Positions 36,485-47,214 of a DNA stretch of 64,000 nt are shown here, in pieces. The translations under genes and the position numbers were made by a program. Position 1 is the first letter of the stretch; the number at the start of each line of letters is the position of its first letter. Source of the DNA: Stieleria maiorica (GTDB lineage Bacteria; Planctomycetota; Planctomycetia; Pirellulales; Pirellulaceae); the NCBI RefSeq assembly GCF_008035925.1, contig NZ_CP036264.1:1015774-1079773 (forward strand), in the 5' to 3' direction. The notes below the pieces were generated by a model. It did no database searches, had not been told where the DNA came from, and worked only from the letters and a program-made list of their open reading frames with translations.

Positions 36485-38188
36485 ATGGCGGCGGCGGATC
36501 AGTGCGAGCGGACGGAGACCGAGATTGGAAAGATCGATCGGAGGGCGATTTGGTTCGCGATGCTTCTGGTCGGTGGGGTCGCGTTGGCGTTTCGGCTGCC
36601 TTCGTGCCGCGAGAGTTTTTGGCTCGATGAGCTTCATTCGGCGTGGGCGGTCGCGGACAATTTTTCTCTCGTGGCGCCCCGCGCGGCGGCGGGCAACCAG
36701 ACCACCGGCTACTTCCATTTGCTGTGGGCTTGGTCGGCGCTGGTCGGGCCCGACGAATTTCCGATGCGGCTGAGCAGCGTGTTGGCGAGTGTGCTGGCGT
36801 CGGTCTTGTTGGTCGTCGGAGTGGCCCGGCGGACGGGGAACGTGTCGGCCGGCGTGGTCGCCGGAGGAATGTTGGCGATCGATCCCAACGGGGTGTTTTT
36901 CGGTTGCGAGTTGCGCGCGTACGCGTTTGTCATGCTGTACGCCGTGCTGGCCGTCTGGTCCATGATGGCCTGGCTGGGAGCGTCGCCGGAACGACGTGAC
37001 CACGGGGCGACGATGGGACGTCGTCACGGTAGCGAGCGGAGCCACGGCGGTGCGCGGTGGCGGCTGGCGATGCTGTTTTGGATTTGCGTTGCCGCACTGG
37101 TGCACCCGACGTCGTTGGGCGTGCTGGCGTTGCTGGTTCCGTTCGCGGTGTTGGTCGCCTGGAATCGGCAACGATTGCGATTATGGCGCGCGGATTTGAT
37201 CGCCGTCGTGATCGTATCGGCGACCTTGGCGGCTCTGGTGATGTCGTCGCTGCCCGAATCGTGGGAGCGGCGGGGGTTGTGGAAGGCGTTCGGGCAGGCG
37301 ACCACATGGTGGCAGCTTTGGTACGCCTGGTCCTGGGGGCCGATCGTGATGTTGCCGGTGGGCGCGGCGGTGGTCACGTTCATGGCAAGTCGACTCGTCG
37401 ACGCGTTGCGTCCCTTTCGGAAGGTGCAAGATGAAGACGGGCCTGCACAAGTGGATTGGATCGGAATGATTCCCGGATCGGTCGGGGTGATCGGGACGGC
37501 GCTGTTCTTTTGCGCCTCCTACTTCGAGTGGGTGCCGTTGTGGCATCGTCGTTACTTCGTGGCCGCGCTTCCATTGATGGCGTGGACGGCCGGTGAGTCG
37601 AGTGCGATCTGTGTTGCCGCGGTCGGCGGGATGTTACGACGATGGAGCGGTCAACGCAGTGGCGTGAACAGAATCATGACGCGGGCAATCGGAATCGCCG
37701 TAGCGGCGTTGCTGGTCGGCCACATGCTCTGGTACCAGGGCACGTTGCAGACACTCGCGGCCGGTCGTTGGCCGGTCCAGTGGCGTGGGGAGCACTGGCG
37801 CGGTGCGGTCGCGGAGATCCGCGAGGAAATCCGCGATGGCGACGTGGTCTGGTTGGACAGTCAGCTGATCGAGGCGAGTTTTCTGCGGCAGCCGATTTCA
37901 AGTTCTGGGACGATCAGTGAGCGCCAGTGGGAGTACTTGGCGTTTCCACTCCGCGGGCCGTACACGCTCGATCCCGTTGTGGTGGTTGGTGCCTACGAGC
38001 ATGAAAGTTGGATCAGGCATCACCTGGAGAATCTGCCGCGGCCCGGGGCGAGGGTTTGGCTGATTTCCCGATCGGGGGTGCGGCCGACCGAGCGATTCAT
38101 TGACCGTCTGAATCGTTATCGGCCTGTTACGGCGGAACAAGTGTTCCCGGGCCGGCCGGTGGTGTATCGATTGGTTTTTGTCGAGTGA
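36485..38188 (+). CDS. GT39/ArnT-like membrane glycosyltransferase
   Basis: 567-residue polytopic membrane protein of the dolichyl-phosphate-mannose mannosyltransferase superfamily. The first loop has the catalytic-type acidic pair in RESFWLDELHSAWAV, and AVADNFSLVAPR and TTGYFHLLWAWSALVG fit lipid-linked-sugar glycosyltransferases. About ten to twelve hydrophobic segments follow, with ELRAYAFVMLYAVLAVWS as a family-like segment. The C-terminal ~130 residues are soluble. The ATG follows GGAGAA. Donor and acceptor are unknown. Confidence 0.85.
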   Translation: MAAADQCERTETEIGKIDRRAIWFAMLLVGGVALAFRLPSCRESFWLDELHSAWAVADNFSLVAPRAAAGNQTTGYFHLLWAWSALVGPDEFPMRLSSVLASVLASVLLVVGVARRTGNVSAGVVAGGMLAIDPNGVFFGCELRAYAFVMLYAVLAVWSMMAWLGASPERRDHGATMGRRHGSERSHGGARWRLAMLFWICVAALVHPTSLGVLALLVPFAVLVAWNRQRLRLWRADLIAVVIVSATLAALVMSSLPESWERRGLWKAFGQATTWWQLWYAWSWGPIVMLPVGAAVVTFMASRLVDALRPFRKVQDEDGPAQVDWIGMIPGSVGVIGTALFFCASYFEWVPLWHRRYFVAALPLMAWTAGESSAICVAAVGGMLRRWSGQRSGVNRIMTRAIGIAVAALLVGHMLWYQGTLQTLAAGRWPVQWRGEHWRGAVAEIREEIRDGDVVWLDSQLIEASFLRQPISSSGTISERQWEYLAFPLRGPYTLDPVVVVGAYEHESWIRHHLENLPRPGARVWLISRSGVRPTERFIDRLNRYRPVTAEQVFPGRPVVYRLVFVE

Positions 38189-38241
38189 AACGAATCAGGT
38201 TCGTTGTGTGTCGGAACTGGGCACGGTCGTATACTGAAGCT

Positions 38242-38393
38242 GGTGTCTAGGCTTTCGCCCAATACCGCCAAGTTAAGCGTCGTTTTCTGCGGGGAGGGCC
38301 CGTAGGCTCGCGCCAAACGGCTGATAGTCGTTTTACATCAGCCGGTTCGCGCCAGCGCCCGGGCCTTAACTTAGCGGCGTTGGGCTTTAGCCG
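38242..38393. repeat. Long imperfect palindrome, 'TACCGCTAAGTTAAG' family, copy 2
   Basis: Near copy of 21382-21540: AATACCGCCAAGTTAAGCGT on the left, GGGCCTTAACTTAGCGGCGT on the right, and the same central CGTAGGCTCGCGCCAAACGG. Arms remain complementary although both differ slightly from copy 1. Together with the next element it fills most of the 382-bp gap before the cytochrome gene, in which no gene is seen. Confidence 0.85.
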
Positions 38394-38411
38394 GTTTTCG
38401 GTCTGTGAAGG

Positions 38412-38492
38412 TGATGGACCGTCGTACGACGTCCTTTCCAGGGCGTCGCGGAGAGTCCTGCGGACGACGGCCCGGAAGGGTCATCGTACGTG
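38412..38492. repeat. 'GACGGCCCGGAAGGG' element, single copy
   Basis: GGACCGTCGTACGACG on the left and GGACGACGGCCCGGAAGGGT with ATCGTACGTGG on the right. It shares the core of the 40-bp tandem array at 49211-49520 and the hairpins at 3229-3335. Confidence 0.65.
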
Positions 38493-38570
38493 GTGCATCG
38501 AACGGCTGGACACCTGCGTGAGTCGTATCCTGTGGAATTTCGAGCCATCGTTCACATTCATATTCTTTTG

Positions 38571-39965
38571 ATGAAACCGTCTTTAATTGTCGCACTGACC
38601 ATCGCGTTGGGGATCGGCGCGGCATGCCTGTTTCCGACCAGCGTGCCTGCGGCCGATTCAGACGTGTCGGTGGATTCCGAGGCCGCTGCGCGGGGGTATC
38701 GGTTTTTGACCGAAACGGCGGTGTTGCCGAGTGATTTTCACCAATCGACGTTTGATGCACTGTGGACGGTGTGGCCCGAACCACTGCGGAGTGAAGCCGA
38801 GAAGGCATCGCCACAGCGGCGCCGCGAGATGGCGTTCGAGCGTTACGGTTTGACGACCCGGCCGGGAGACGATTCCGGAAAACCGCTGCAGTACGTCGTG
38901 GATTCCACAGGCGCGTGGACGATGAACTGTTTCTCCTGCCATGGCGGAACGGTGTACGGCAACGTCACTCCGGGCGCCCCCAACAACCGGTTCGCATTGC
39001 AGACGCTGACCGAGGAGATCGGCAAGGCGAAATTGAACTTGGGCTTATTGCCCGGGCGGATGGAACTGGGGGCGATGTTCGTGCCATTGGGGACGACCAA
39101 TGGGACGACCAACGCGGTCGTGTTTGGGATGGGGCTGATGAACGGTCGCGACGAAAAGTTGAACCTGGTCATTCGGACGCCAAAGTTTTTCACCCATCAC
39201 GACATGGATGCGCCGCCGTGGTGGCACTTTCACAAGCGGCCCAACATCTACATCGATGGTTTCGCCGCCAAGGGGCATCGCGGGCTGATGCAATTCACCC
39301 TGGTGCCCGAGAACGGTCCGGATTTTTATCCCCGTCACGAGGCGGATTTTAAGGATGTGTATGCGTATTTGAGTTCGCTGCGGACGCCGGTTTTTGACGG
39401 CGTGATCGATTCAACGTTGGCAGAGCAGGGCAGGGCGGTTTTCCGATCCAATTGTGCCGAGTGCCATGGGACCTATGGCGCCGAGGGCGACTATCCGAAT
39501 CGAAGGGTCCCGATCGACGAGCTCGGTACCGACCCGGTGCGGTTGAACGCGTTGACGGTGGAGGGGCGCAAGAAGTACGCACGCAGCTGGTTCGCCCATG
39601 CCGGCGAGGCGGATCAGCAGGAGACGGTGATCGATCCCGACGGCTATGTCGCACCGCCCCTGGACGGCGTTTGGGCCAGCGCTCCGTATTTTCACAACGG
39701 CAGCGTGCCGACATTGTGGGACGTGCTGCATCCCCAAGAACGGCCCGTGGTCTGGCGGCCGACGTCGACCGAAATGGACGCCGAAAAGATCGGGTTGACG
39801 GTGGAGGTTGTTCCGCGGATCCCCGACAGTGTCACGGACATGGCGGTGCGGCGAAGTTACTTTGACACGCGGAAATTCGGCAAAAGTAACCGCGGCCACG
39901 ATTTTCCCGACGCGCTTGGCGAGAGCGAGAAGCGGCAGGTGCTGGAGTATCTAAAAACGCTTTAG
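38571..39965 (+). CDS. Periplasmic di-haem c-type cytochrome
   Basis: 464 residues with a signal peptide (LIVALTIALGIGAACLFPTS). Two CxxCH haem sites are at C120-C123-H124 (NCFSCHGG) and C295-C298-H299 (NCAECHGTYG), so it is a periplasmic cytochrome. The C-terminal part (PPLDGVWASAPYFHNGSVPT) is typical of the cytochrome c peroxidase/MauG/RoxA-like superfamily. Which oxidation it performs is not clear. I chose the ATG at 38571, which begins the signal peptide. Maturation would use the ResB-CcsA fusion encoded at 53415-56999. Confidence 0.88.
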   Translation: MKPSLIVALTIALGIGAACLFPTSVPAADSDVSVDSEAAARGYRFLTETAVLPSDFHQSTFDALWTVWPEPLRSEAEKASPQRRREMAFERYGLTTRPGDDSGKPLQYVVDSTGAWTMNCFSCHGGTVYGNVTPGAPNNRFALQTLTEEIGKAKLNLGLLPGRMELGAMFVPLGTTNGTTNAVVFGMGLMNGRDEKLNLVIRTPKFFTHHDMDAPPWWHFHKRPNIYIDGFAAKGHRGLMQFTLVPENGPDFYPRHEADFKDVYAYLSSLRTPVFDGVIDSTLAEQGRAVFRSNCAECHGTYGAEGDYPNRRVPIDELGTDPVRLNALTVEGRKKYARSWFAHAGEADQQETVIDPDGYVAPPLDGVWASAPYFHNGSVPTLWDVLHPQERPVVWRPTSTEMDAEKIGLTVEVVPRIPDSVTDMAVRRSYFDTRKFGKSNRGHDFPDALGESEKRQVLEYLKTL

Positions 39966-40048
39966 CTGGTCAGCGCCACTTTGGCGTAGCTACGCTCGCT
40001 AGAGCGTGGCCGCAGAAAAGGTTTCAGGTACGAATGGCACGGGCTTAG

Positions 40049-40126
40049 TGAGCCGACGGCGCTAGCCGCGGGCCTTGATGCGCCTTAAACACGGCAGTAA
40101 GGCCCGAGGCTAGCGCCTACGGCTCA
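40049..40126. repeat. Palindrome 'TGAGCCGACGGCGCTAGCCG', copy 1, upstream of thiC
   Basis: TGAGCCGACGGCGCTAGCCG pairs with CGAGGCTAGCGCCTACGGCT plus CA, with GGGCCTTG / TAAGGCCC as the inner stem. A second copy is at 57042-57128. Apart from this, the 297-bp gap before thiC shows no gene and no recognisable TPP riboswitch. Confidence 0.8.
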
Positions 40127-40238
40127 GCGTATTGGCTTATGCCACTGCCCCCTTTTCCCCGGCCGGTGGGGATCTACTCTCGATCGCCGTCCAGGCGTAT
40201 AACAGAGCCTCCCACTTTTGAGCTTTTTCCCCGCGTGA

Positions 40239-41974
<1,736 letters not shown>

Positions 41975-42025
41975 AGTTCGCGGTGGATGATCTGCTCGGC
42001 TGACGCCGGAATAGAGCTGAACCTG

Positions 42026-42098
42026 CCCACGGATGGCAAAGCGTACCCACGGATGTGAAGCAGTCAGGGATCCGTGGGGACGCGCTGCCATCGGCGGG
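42026..42098. repeat. Palindrome 'CCCACGGATGGCA', copy 2
   Basis: Same layout as 24628-24700: CCCACGGATGGCAAAGCG, then CCCACGGAT, loop, ATCCGTGGGG and GCTGCCATCGGCGGG. About five mismatches between arms, so it is older or less constrained than copy 1. Confidence 0.8.
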
Positions 42099-42117
42099 TA
42101 TTCTTTGAGGCAGGGGG

Positions 42118-42152
42118 CCACGTTCTGGCGAACGTAGCTACGTTTGGGACCG
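42118..42152. repeat. 'TGGCGAACGTAGCTACG' repeat, short copy 3
   Basis: CCACGTTCTGGCGAACGTAG followed by CTACGTTTGG. It differs from copies 1 and 2 by CCTT to CGTT on the left and AAGG to AACG on the right, so the inverted repeat around TCTGGC is conserved by paired changes. Confidence 0.7.
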
Positions 42153-42177
42153 CATCTGTGCGACGCGTAGGCCCTCG

Positions 42178-43488
42178 CTACCCGGCCGGCTGTTCGCTCG
42201 GTTTGGTGCCGATCAGGATTCCGGTGCCACGCAGTTTCCAGAGGAAGAACAGCGCGCCGGCGAGCATCAGCGCGCTGGAGACGTAGAACATGCTTTGCGG
42301 GCGATCGGTAAACGCGGGCATGGCGGCCCAGTACAACAGCCCCGCGACGGTCATGAAGGCGAAGGAGACGGCGTTGGCGGTGCCGAGGAATTGGCCGCGT
42401 TCGTCATCGGGCGACAGTTTCTGCAACAGTGCTTGGAGCGGGATGATGTAAAACCCGGCAAAGAAGCCGGCACAGAAGATGAAGAACGCGACGTTGCTGA
42501 GCGCGACGCGGACCATCGGCCGGGCGTCGGGCATCCACGGTGGAACCGCGGCCAGTAGAAAGAAAAAAACGACCAGACCCGCGGCGCCGATCGTCGTCAG
42601 TCGCGGTTCGATTTTGTCGCCCGAGATGAAACCGGCAACGGCACAACCCAGGCCGATCGCAACCCCCAGCACGCCCATCAGCACGCTGGCTTCGTCGTCC
42701 CCCACGCCGAGCACCTCGGGGTAACGAAACAGGGTCGACAGGGCCAGGCCGGCCAGCAGATAGAAGTAGCCCCAGGCCATCATCACCGTCAGCAATCGCG
42801 TTTGGCCCATCTTGCGGATCGTTTCGATGTAGATCGCAAACGGGTTGTAATCGATCTGCAGGTCACGATCGCCCGGTTGCAGACGAGTGATCATCAAACT
42901 GGCGACGAACCCGAGGACCGCGGTGGCGACAAACAGCGCGCCCGGAAGCCAGGCGACTCGGGGCACGCCCTCGGCGCCGTGATAACGAACGCTTGCCGAT
43001 CCGGCGATCACCGTGCCCAGGATCACGGCGATGTTGGTCATCATGTTGATCGATCCGTTGGCACGGCTGAGATGCCGGTCGCTGACAAGTTCGGGAATCA
43101 TGCCGTACTTTGCCGGGCCAAAGAACGAGCTTTGGCACGTCAGGGCGATCAGCGCCAGGAGCGTCAGGTACAGGTTTTCGAAATAGAACCCCAGGCCAGC
43201 GACGAGCGCGATCGGGATCTCGGCGATCTTGACCCCCAGCGTCACTGTGCGTTTGGAATAGCGGTCGGCGATTTGGCCGGCGAATCCCGAAAGCAGAAGA
43301 AACGGCAAGGTGAAGCATATGCTGACGATGCCTTCGCCTCCGTCGCCGAGCCGGCCTTCCCAAACTCCTCGAACGACGGCGAAGGCCAGGATCACTTTCA
43401 GCAAGTTGTCGTTCATGGCCCCGAAGAACTGAGCCACCATCAGGCCCAGGAATCCGGCATTGAACAACTTGGGAGAGGATGCTTTCAC
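42178..43488 (-). CDS. MFS transporter, LplT-like
   Basis: 436-residue major facilitator with about twelve hydrophobic segments. The N-terminal FGAMNDNLLKVILAFAVVRG and GFAGQIADRYSKR, with TCQSSFFGPAKYGMIPELVS and LSRANGSINMMTNIAVILGT, match LplT and the MFS half of Aas-type lysophospholipid transporter-acyltransferases. Here there is no fused acyltransferase domain. Substrate is inferred from the family; lysophospholipid flipping is plausible. Confidence 0.85.
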   Translation of the reverse strand: MKASSPKLFNAGFLGLMVAQFFGAMNDNLLKVILAFAVVRGVWEGRLGDGGEGIVSICFTLPFLLLSGFAGQIADRYSKRTVTLGVKIAEIPIALVAGLGFYFENLYLTLLALIALTCQSSFFGPAKYGMIPELVSDRHLSRANGSINMMTNIAVILGTVIAGSASVRYHGAEGVPRVAWLPGALFVATAVLGFVASLMITRLQPGDRDLQIDYNPFAIYIETIRKMGQTRLLTVMMAWGYFYLLAGLALSTLFRYPEVLGVGDDEASVLMGVLGVAIGLGCAVAGFISGDKIEPRLTTIGAAGLVVFFFLLAAVPPWMPDARPMVRVALSNVAFFIFCAGFFAGFYIIPLQALLQKLSPDDERGQFLGTANAVSFAFMTVAGLLYWAAMPAFTDRPQSMFYVSSALMLAGALFFLWKLRGTGILIGTKPSEQPAG

Positions 43489-43736
43489 GGCTGGTTTGGA
43501 TGCAGTTGGGGGCGATGCGTCGGTCGGGTGTGGGCCGATTCTAGCATCCGGCCGATCTCGCGATCAGATCGGTTTTTGCATGTGGGATGCCAGCGGGAAG
43601 CGTTCCGGCCAGTTGATTTATGAGCCCGCGGCGCGAGCAAGGTGGCGCCGCAGATCCGCTCGTTTGCGTTTCGGGCCACGTCTTGTTCTGTTCGTTCGTC
43701 GAAAACGATTCAATCGGCAGGCCGTGATGCTTTCCG

Positions 43737-44054
43737 CCGGCATCTGGGGCCGGTCGATCGTGCATTCCGCTGGCATCTGGGGGGCCGCTCGCTGACGCGT
43801 CCCGCTGGCATCTGTGGCCGCTCGCTGACGCTTCCCGCTGGCATTTGGGGCCGCTCGCTGACGCGTCCCGCTGGCATCAGAGGCCGCTCGCTGACCGGCC
43901 TGTTGATTTAGTCCGGTCACACGTGGGATCAGCCGTTTCGCGCGAGCGTACGGGCTTCCTGTACCAAGCTTCCTGTACCAAGAAAACGCTCTGGCGCCCG
44001 TAGGCTCGCGCCAAACGGCTGATTAAATCGACAGGCCGTGACGCGTCCCGCTGG
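43737..44054. repeat. ~37-bp tandem repeat (CCGCTCGCTGACGCGTCCCG) and companion inverted repeat
   Basis: About four or five degenerate units containing GCATCTGGGGCCGCTCGCTG and ACGCGTCCCGCTGG run from 43737 to ~43900. They are followed by facing segments TCAGCCGTTTCGCGCGAGCG and CGCGCCAAACGGCTGA (compare 21450-21495). The whole 43489-44147 gap is repeat sequence; no gene is seen. Confidence 0.8.
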
Positions 44055-44063
44055 CAGGGGCGC

Positions 44064-44094
44064 ATAAAAAACCCTGCCCGGGGTGGGCAGGGTT
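44064..44094 (-). terminator. Intrinsic terminator of the DUF1559 gene
   Basis: On the minus strand AACCCTGCCC pairs with GGGCAGGGTT around an ACCCC loop and is followed by a T run (TTTTTT). It lies ~55 bases after the stop of the DUF1559 gene, in the correct orientation. This is the clearest rho-independent terminator in the window. Confidence 0.85.
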
Positions 44095-44147
44095 CAGCGT
44101 GGGCAGGGTTCAGCGCTGGGTCGGCGGACCTGAAAGCTGGTCCCGAA

Positions 44148-45380
44148 TCACTGGTTCAGCGATTCACTGATGACTTCCTTGCCTGAACGGGTGCCGAGGG
44201 CGCCCCACAGGCCGTAGGGGCTTTCGACGCCAGGGGCGGGTTGGGGGGCGTTGACGTTGCCGGATTCGACCGAGTCGGTGATGAAGACGACGGCGCCGTC
44301 GCCCATCAGGACGTGGCAGCCGCCGGGATGCCGGCTACCCGGAGGCGCGATCGCTTCGTTTTCCGGGAACGAGTTGGTGCACAGTCCCTTGTTGGGCGGC
44401 AGGATGCAATTGACTTCGGTGTAGATCGGGCGGGCGTTGCACCAGCGGAACCCTCGACCTTCGGAAAACGCGGTCGGCCGAGGTTGGTCGCCGGGGAAAT
44501 TCCCCGAAAGAACACCGTCCGGATCGAGCCAAAACTGCGGGTCTTCGGGATCGATGAAGTTTTCTTCGCAGTAGTTTGGGTTGGTGGCGATGGAGCTGGA
44601 GAGGGTGACCGCGGGCGTGGTGCGTTTGTCCCCATCGCTCAGGTCGGTGACGATCTCGCCCATCGCGATGGTGTTGGAAAGGCCGTCCAGCACGTCGCGA
44701 AAACGTGTGAATTCACGCGGCAGGAAGAATCCGCGGTTCACTTTGCCGTTTTGGTCTTCCAGTTGGTTGTTGATGGTCAGGTCGGGGTATTTGACGCCGA
44801 ATGTCAAGCTGCGATTGTCCCCACACTGCGGACCGTAGTTGGAACGTCCCATCGCGGGACGGCCCATGCCGGGGTCGCTGGGGCAACGCAGCGCGGGGAT
44901 GTCGGTCCACCACGGGTCATAGCTGTTGCGGGCCGGATCGGCGGCATTGCCGGGATTGGGGGTCGGCCCCATCGGTGGAAACGTGAATGCGACCGGCGTG
45001 GTGATCGGGAACGGTTGGCTGATCGATTCCCAAAGCGCTTGCTGCTCCATGTAGGGCGTCAGCGGGACCAGCATGCTGAGCTGTTCGTGGTTGCCGAAAT
45101 TGTTGTTTTCCCACCAATTCATCACCCCGCCGGGACCGTCGACCAGCGGCGCGACCGGGGTCGTCCCGCCGTAATTCATCGGCAAGCGTTGGTAGGCGGA
45201 GTGGTAGTTGTGCAGCGCCAGCCCGATTTGCTTGAAGTTGTTGCTGCAACTCATTCGTCGCGCCGCTTCACGTGCCGCCTGGACGGCGGGCAGCAGCAGT
45301 CCGACAAGGATGCCGATGATGGCGATCACCACCAACAGTTCGACCAGCGTAAAGCCGGCACGTGTCGAATCACGTCGCAT
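44148..45380 (-). CDS. DUF1559 domain-containing pseudopilin-like protein
   Basis: 410 residues with a type IV prepilin/pseudopilin N-terminus (GFTLVELLVVIAIIGILVGL at 9-28) and the C-terminal H-X9-DG region (RHPGGCHVLMGDGAVVFITD). This is the hallmark of the very large DUF1559 family of planctomycetes. It is anchored in the inner membrane and faces the periplasm or cell surface; function unknown. I chose the ATG at 45380 with GGAG upstream; a TTG at 45392 is the alternative. The small lipoprotein gene lies just upstream on the same strand, a common planctomycete pairing. Confidence 0.93.
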   Translation of the reverse strand: MRRDSTRAGFTLVELLVVIAIIGILVGLLLPAVQAAREAARRMSCSNNFKQIGLALHNYHSAYQRLPMNYGGTTPVAPLVDGPGGVMNWWENNNFGNHEQLSMLVPLTPYMEQQALWESISQPFPITTPVAFTFPPMGPTPNPGNAADPARNSYDPWWTDIPALRCPSDPGMGRPAMGRSNYGPQCGDNRSLTFGVKYPDLTINNQLEDQNGKVNRGFFLPREFTRFRDVLDGLSNTIAMGEIVTDLSDGDKRTTPAVTLSSSIATNPNYCEENFIDPEDPQFWLDPDGVLSGNFPGDQPRPTAFSEGRGFRWCNARPIYTEVNCILPPNKGLCTNSFPENEAIAPPGSRHPGGCHVLMGDGAVVFITDSVESGNVNAPQPAPGVESPYGLWGALGTRSGKEVISESLNQ

Positions 45381-45455
45381 AAAACACTCCAAGGTTACGG
45401 AGACAAAATAACAGGATTTCTATTCTGACGAGCGGAAGGCTCGCGTGGGGCAAAA

Positions 45456-45641
45456 CTATTGGCCCATTTGCTTCGCCATTTCTTTCTCGTACTCCGCCTT
45501 TTCGGCGTCCGACATGGCGTCGTATCCCGAAGCCGTCGCGTCCGCACCGGTGGGCTTGTCGACCGTTGGCGAGCTACCGCACCCTGCGACCGCGAAACCA
45601 GCGATCACCAAGCAAAGCAGAAGGGGCACTGAACGCGTCAT
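45456..45641 (-). CDS. Small lipoprotein paired with DUF1559 protein
   Basis: 61 residues with a lipoprotein signal (LLLCLVIAGFAVAGC, lipidated C21) and a short acidic mature part (YDAMSDAEKAEYEKEMAKQM). Tiny lipoproteins of this layout occur next to DUF1559 genes in planctomycetes. It precedes the DUF1559 gene by 75 bp on the same strand. Confidence 0.8.
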   Translation of the reverse strand: MTRSVPLLLCLVIAGFAVAGCGSSPTVDKPTGADATASGYDAMSDAEKAEYEKEMAKQMGQ

Positions 45642-45948
45642 GGGGTATCCGGTGAAGAGACGAGTCGCGGGAGGGTGGTTGCGACGACTGGAAAAGAGCA
45701 GAAATCCTCATCATTAGACTACACTTCGCCAGATCGCACATCAAGCCGCGCCCGCATCCACTTCGAAAACCGGTCGGGTAAATCGACAAGCCGCCAGCGA
45801 GTTCCGAGACCCCGTGGTCAAACGTAAACGGATGGTCGCAGGCAGTGGCGCGAAGGCAGTTCGCCAAAGCAGATGCGCAATCGGGGCAGGCATGCCGCAT
45901 CGATTTCGACCACTTTTCTTCACGATTGTTGAACATTCCCCGTCACGG
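45642..45948. other. Intergenic region without a supported gene
   Basis: About 307 bp between a small protein gene and the small lipoprotein gene. A minus-strand frame (45574-45936) contains two Cys pairs (ACPDCASALANC) but overlaps the lipoprotein gene and has no recognisable family; I do not call it. Confidence 0.4.
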
Positions 45949-46317
45949 CTACTGCGAGCGGTAGTGCCGGATCGCTTCGGGCAACGGGTATTCGGTCAGG
46001 TCGCGGTCGCCGGGCCAGTCGGCGATTTCGCGGAGCCGCCGATAGCCGCGTGAGACCAGCTGGCGTCGCTGGGCGACGAATTCACCGTCCAGATGGGCCA
46101 GTGCCATGGGGCCATCAATGACCACCGGTTCGAATCGCTGGTCATCGATGAATTGAGCCAGGACGGGGTTGCAACGGATGTGTCGCTCCGCGGCGGTGTG
46201 CAGGGTTTCCGGATCGAGCTCGCCGATGACGTAACGCAGGTACAAGTCGCTTTCGACGATCGAGGTCACGTCTTGGCCGCAGACGTCACAGCGGTAACCC
46301 TCGTCACACTTCATCAC
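45949..46317 (-). CDS. Small conserved-looking protein coupled to dapB
   Basis: 122 residues, not recognised. An N-terminal Cys set (C4, C10, C13 in MMKCDEGYRCDVC) may bind metal; the rest is charged with segments IVESDLYLRYVIGELDPETL and ERHIRCNPVLAQFIDD. Its start overlaps the dapB stop by four bases (46314-46317), so it should be translated with dapB. No link to lysine or peptidoglycan synthesis is visible beyond that position. Confidence 0.75.
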   Translation of the reverse strand: MMKCDEGYRCDVCGQDVTSIVESDLYLRYVIGELDPETLHTAAERHIRCNPVLAQFIDDQRFEPVVIDGPMALAHLDGEFVAQRRQLVSRGYRRLREIADWPGDRDLTEYPLPEAIRHYRSQ

Positions 46318-47117
46318 ATTTCCAGCACGTCGAACATGTCGTACATGCCTTCGGGTTTATCGCTCAGCCATTTGGCGGCGGCCAGGGCACCGGCGGCGTA
46401 GCAATCGCGGCTGCTGGCGGCGACGTTCAATTCGATCCGTTCACCCAGCATGCCGAAGACGATCGTGTGTTCGCCGGGATTATCACCGACGCGGACGGCG
46501 TGGTAACCGATTTCATTGCGGGTTCGCTGGCCGGTGTGACCTTCGCGGCCATGGACGTGTTTGGTGTCGTCGCCGAGTTTTTCGGCAATCAGGTCACCGA
46601 ATTTCAGCGCCGTTCCGCTGGGCGCATCCGCCTTGTATCGGTGGTGCCGTTCGATGATTTCGATGTCCAGTCCGCCCGGAACGTCCAGCAGTTTTTCGGT
46701 GATCTGTTGGGCAAGTTTCATCGACAGGTTGACCGCCAGTGACATGCTGGGGGCCCAGACGATCGGAATGCTTTCGGATGCTTCGTTAAGCCGCTCGACT
46801 TGCGCATCGGTCATTCCCGTGGTGGCCACAACGAGCGCCGTTTCGTGGAGCACACATTTTTCGATGCAGCGATCGATTGCCTCGGGCAACGAAAAATCAA
46901 TCACGACGTCGGCGTCATTGGGCCACTTGGACGACAGGGCGATGTCCAGTGTGTCGACGCCCGCCAAGTCGCCGGCGTCCTGGCCGAGCAGCGGGTGTTG
47001 GTCGTTTTCCATCGCCGCGACCAGTTCCAGCGCGCTGTCTTCCGATGCCAGCGCGACGACTCGGCGACCCATGCGACCGGCCGCTCCGTGGACGGCAATT
47101 TTCAGTGGAGTGGACAT
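46314..47117 (-). CDS. dapB: 4-hydroxy-tetrahydrodipicolinate reductase
   Basis: Lysine/diaminopimelate pathway enzyme that reduces HTPA with NAD(P)H. 267 residues. The Rossmann motif VHGAAGRMGRRV is at the N-terminus; VVIDFSLPEA, VVATTGMTDAQ, WAPSMSLAVNLS, and IEIIERHHRYKADAPSGTAL with the His-His-Lys catalytic region are all present. I chose the ATG at 47117, as the codons before it run through a dispersed repeat. Diaminopimelate for peptidoglycan is a plausible use, but the window cannot show it. Confidence 0.96.
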   Translation of the reverse strand: MSTPLKIAVHGAAGRMGRRVVALASEDSALELVAAMENDQHPLLGQDAGDLAGVDTLDIALSSKWPNDADVVIDFSLPEAIDRCIEKCVLHETALVVATTGMTDAQVERLNEASESIPIVWAPSMSLAVNLSMKLAQQITEKLLDVPGGLDIEIIERHHRYKADAPSGTALKFGDLIAEKLGDDTKHVHGREGHTGQRTRNEIGYHAVRVGDNPGEHTIVFGMLGERIELNVAASSRDCYAAGALAAAKWLSDKPEGMYDMFDVLEM

Positions 47118-47214
47118 GATGGTGTTGCGTCTCTGCGGGGGAAGCGGGATCAAAGTGGAGCCGAGCAGTAATGTAACCCCTGGGGCCGCGGGGTGGCAGG
47201 GATGCGGATCGGGC

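Noticed and set aside
45574-45936. Minus-strand frame with paired cysteines
   Set aside because: Overlaps the well-supported small lipoprotein gene and has no recognisable domain or ribosome site.
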